DNA of 64,000 bases. Origin: Natronincola peptidivorans (GTDB taxonomy: Bacteria; Bacillota; Clostridia; Peptostreptococcales; Natronincolaceae). Position numbers and translations under genes: made by a program. Of the stretch, positions 62,202-64,000 are shown piece by piece. The stretch spans positions 62,001 to 126,000 of the forward strand of contig NZ_FOHU01000004.1 in assembly GCF_900111615.1 (NCBI RefSeq), read 5' to 3'. The first letter of the stretch is position 1, and each line of letters begins with the position of its first letter. The notes under the pieces were generated by a model. That model had not been told where the DNA came from and made no database searches. It saw only the letters and a program-made list of their open reading frames with translations.

Positions 62202-63059
62202 TTATTTGATTACCTTTAAAGCTTCTATAGCATTATAGGAGCTTCTGACAAAAGGACCGCTGGCTACATATTTAAAACCCTTCTCCATTGCAGCCTTCTT
62301 ATAGTAGTTAAATTTTTCTGGTGTTATATATTCAACCACTTCTATATGCTTTTTTGTTGGCTGGAGGTATTGACCCAGTGTTAATATATCGCAATTGATT
62401 TCTACTAAATCCTCCATTGCCTTTAAAATTTCTTCTTCTCTTTCACCTAATCCTAACATTAGTCCTGTTTTACTAATAATTTGTCCATCAATATTTTTCA
62501 CAGTCTGTAAAAGATTTAGTGATCTTTCATAATTAGCTTCAGGTCTGACTTTATGATATAAGGAAGGAACTGTTTCTAAGTTATGATTGATAATTTCAGG
62601 CTTAGCCTTAATAATTTTTGTCAATGCCTTATGATTTCCATTAAAATCCGGGATTAGTACCTCTATTGTAATCCCTTTATTATAGCTCCTGATTTCATTA
62701 ATAGTATTAACAAAATGCTCCGCTCCTCCGTCCTGTAAATCATCCCTTGTAACTGAGGTAATCACTACATGCTTTAATCCTAATTTTTTTACTGCTGCAG
62801 CAACGTTTTGAGGTTCCTTTTCATCTAATATCTCTGGTGCTTCTTTGGAAACAGCACAAAACCTGCAATTTCTTGTGCATGTTTTTCCTAAAATCATAAA
62901 AGTTGCAGTTTTGTTTTCAAAGCATTCTCCTATATTAGGACAATCTGCTCCTTCACATACTGTATGAAGGGATAAGGACTTTAGCATGTGATCCATTCTA
63001 TGAAGGCTTTCTTGGTTTGGCACTCTTTTTGTTAACCATGATGGCTTATCATTAATCAT
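62202..63059 (-). CDS. lipA: Lipoyl synthase, copy 2
   Basis: A 285-residue LipA, same length as copy 1 and clearly its paralogue. All motifs are intact: CEGADCPNIGECF, CTRNCRFC, and the C-terminal GPFVRSSYNA. It differs mainly in surface loops (for example the region HFVNTINEIRSYNKG). Upstream on the minus strand lie decayed pieces of lipB and lpd, so this is the surviving gene of a duplicated lipA-lipB-lpd block. With no promoter called and no lipB beside it, its expression is uncertain. Confidence 0.92.
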   Translation of the reverse strand: MINDKPSWLTKRVPNQESLHRMDHMLKSLSLHTVCEGADCPNIGECFENKTATFMILGKTCTRNCRFCAVSKEAPEILDEKEPQNVAAAVKKLGLKHVVITSVTRDDLQDGGAEHFVNTINEIRSYNKGITIEVLIPDFNGNHKALTKIIKAKPEIINHNLETVPSLYHKVRPEANYERSLNLLQTVKNIDGQIISKTGLMLGLGEREEEILKAMEDLVEINCDILTLGQYLQPTKKHIEVVEYITPEKFNYYKKAAMEKGFKYVASGPFVRSSYNAIEALKVIK

Positions 63060-63110
63060 ATGTTTAAATCAACTCCTCTAATTTTCACTTTTTCTTCTAT
63101 TTCTTCAAAA
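63060..63110 (-). pseudogene. lipB remnant (3' end only)
   Basis: The sequence AACTCCTCTAATTTTCACTT and TTTCTTCTA that follows match the last bases of lipB copy 1 (the region 50817-50860: CTCCTCTAATGCTTCTATTT) with substitutions. The rest of lipB is missing here. The position right after lipA copy 2 is the same as in the intact block. Confidence 0.65.
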
Positions 63111-63163
63111 TTTTATATATTCTTGCAGCTACTTTTATATGGAGCTAAGCTTTTCTTTTCAAA

Positions 63164-63278
63164 GCTTTACTCCTTTTCTTCTATGGGCTTATCTATAAAG
63201 CCTTTGCTCTATAGCTCTATAGATAAACCCACAGCTAAAGCCATGGGTTCATCTCTATATATATTAAGAGGGGGGGGA
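63164..63278. repeat. Remnant of the lipB-lpd spacer
   Basis: CTATGGGCTTATCTATAAAG (63181-63200), GATAAACCCA (63222-63231), TGGGTTCATC (63244-63253) and ATATTAAGAGGGGG correspond in order to the spacer at 51590-51699 (CTATGGGCTTATCTATATAA, GATAAACCCA, TGGGTTTATC, ATATAAGAGGGGG). It is the mutated second copy of that spacer. Confidence 0.7.
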
Positions 63279-63405
63279 TTGCCTTTTTACCATATCAATA
63301 CAACTTTCACAGACATTATGAACTGCCTCAAAACAGCTTCTACTCCTGTGCAGATTATCCATGAATAGCTGTTATTGTCTTATTTATGGTTACTTCTTCT
63401 ATTCT
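63279..63405 (-). pseudogene. lpd remnant (C-terminal end, frameshifted)
   Basis: Plus-strand ACAACTTTCACAGACATTAT and the following GAACTGCCTCAAAACAGCTTC correspond to ACAACTATCATAAACATCAT and GAGCTGCCTCCAAAACAGCTTC at the 3' end of lpd (51720-51762), with one base lost (CTCC to CTC), which breaks the frame. A further stretch matches the region to about 51825. Ends at the AEC gene. Confidence 0.75.
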
Positions 63406-64000
63406 AGCTCAAAATAACACTATATATAGGAATAACGATTAGACTTATTAATGTGCTGATGCTTGCTATAACAGTTGCATATTTATAATCTGCATCATAT
63501 GCTTGAGCTACAATTGCTATCAATGTCATTACTGGCATGGCTGCTTCCATGATAAAAACTCTTTTCATTAAAAGTGGGATTGAAAGATCCTTTACAAATA
63601 TATACACTAAAAGTGGCGATACTATATATCTGCCTATCATGATGGCTGCCACAGATAAATCAAACTCAATATCTTTTAGATTTACTGAATAAATTACAAT
63701 ACCAATAAATAACAAGGATAATGGCGTAGTCAGCTGTCCTATATATGAAAATGTGTCAAAAACAAATTTTGGTGTTGAAATATTTAAAAGAATAACACTC
63801 ATCCCTATAAAATATGCTATCAACGGAGGTGAAAAAATTCTTTTTACATTATCCCAACCTAAAAGCTTTCTTATACCCTTTTCTTTATCTTGCCTAATAC
63901 TGTATACAATCACTGTCCAAAACATAATTGTATTTCCCATATAAAATAGTAACACATAAGGGAGGCTTTGCTGGCCAAACACGGAAATATTTACAGGAAG
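63404..64000 (-). CDS. AEC-family transporter, partial (5' end outside window)
   Basis: At least 199 residues of an integral membrane protein of the AEC (auxin efflux carrier-like) family. The frame is open through the right edge, where it reads LPVNISVFGQQSLPYVLLFY. Seen features are SPPLIAYFIGMSVILLN, GQLTTPLSLLFIGIVIYS and EAAMPVMTLIAIVAQAYDAD, the C-terminal half typical of the family, with five to six helices. Relatives export or import malate or other organic acids. The real start is outside. The stop is next to the decayed lpd copy. Confidence 0.82.
   Translation of the reverse strand, partial: LPVNISVFGQQSLPYVLLFYMGNTIMFWTVIVYSIRQDKEKGIRKLLGWDNVKRIFSPPLIAYFIGMSVILLNISTPKFVFDTFSYIGQLTTPLSLLFIGIVIYSVNLKDIEFDLSVAAIMIGRYIVSPLLVYIFVKDLSIPLLMKRVFIMEAAMPVMTLIAIVAQAYDADYKYATVIASISTLISLIVIPIYSVILS

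Noticed and set aside
63060-63368. 102-codon plus-strand reading frame
   Set aside because: It covers the decayed lipB and lpd remnants in the wrong direction and has no translation signals.
1-64000. CRISPR array, prophage, intact insertion sequence, rRNA or tRNA genes
   Set aside because: No regular spacer-repeat array, no integrase, capsid or transposase genes and no rRNA or cloverleaf pattern found by eye.

Overview
The window looks like a chromosomal piece of a low-GC, spore-former-type anaerobic Clostridia genome, most like Alkaliphilus and its relatives (family-level guess from gene content, not a database match). Evidence is the AT-rich sequence with strong Shine-Dalgarno sites, AddAB, two [FeFe] hydrogenases plus a hydrogenase-like sensor, a selenocysteine formate dehydrogenase, rubrerythrin, TRAP transporters and a guanine riboswitch. 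No rRNA, tRNA, CRISPR array or intact insertion sequence was seen. Almost all genes are on the minus strand; the plus-strand genes are an aldehyde dehydrogenase, a 58-residue protein and rubrerythrin.

Layout. (1) 1-10.8 kb: an Mrp/Mbh-type cation-proton antiporter operon (mnhE, F, G, split mbhD/mbhE-like pieces of MrpA, mnhB, C, D) extended by three more large antiporter-like subunits and by a membrane sensor that is only a Cache domain with no output domain; it runs off the left edge. (2) 11.1-19.6 kb: H2/formate metabolism: an H-cluster-like sensor fused to a chemoreceptor signalling domain, a TM1266-type regulator, a monomer-type HydA, a Sec-containing FdhA read through an in-frame UGA with a good SECIS hairpin, and upstream a cassette of three small membrane proteins of unknown function. 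(3) 20-26 kb: CBS protein, succinate-semialdehyde-type dehydrogenase, aminotransferase, and a riboswitch-controlled xpt-permease operon. (4) 26.1-33.1 kb: addBA. (5) 33.2-39.4 kb: a TAXI-type TRAP transporter, a small protein, a YhaM-type exonuclease, and rubrerythrin with a PerR-like box.

(6) 39.5-48.6 kb is the most unusual part. Reading in the direction of transcription, it encodes a TorD-like chaperone, a Tat-exported molybdopterin oxidoreductase, a four-cluster ferredoxin subunit with a C-terminal membrane anchor, a 1027-residue fusion of a complete [FeFe] hydrogenase with an RnfC-like domain, a lone RnfD with a candidate flavinylation site, two TatA-like proteins and TatC. I read it as a candidate electron conduit between cytoplasmic H2 (or ferredoxin) and an enzyme on the outer face of the membrane, without the remaining Rnf subunits. 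This is inference from gene content and order.

(7) 49.9-61.5 kb: a sigma-54-controlled 2-oxoacid/acetoin dehydrogenase operon (E1 alpha, E1 beta, E2, E3) with a complete DctPQM TRAP transporter between E1 and E2, followed by lipB and lipA for lipoate synthesis; a GAF-PAS-AAA+ activator gene lies just upstream, and a GG-N10-GC promoter precedes E1 alpha. (8) 62.2-63.4 kb: a second, intact lipA followed by decayed remnants of lipB and lpd, which shows an old duplication of the lipA-lipB-lpd block. An AEC-family transporter runs off the right edge.
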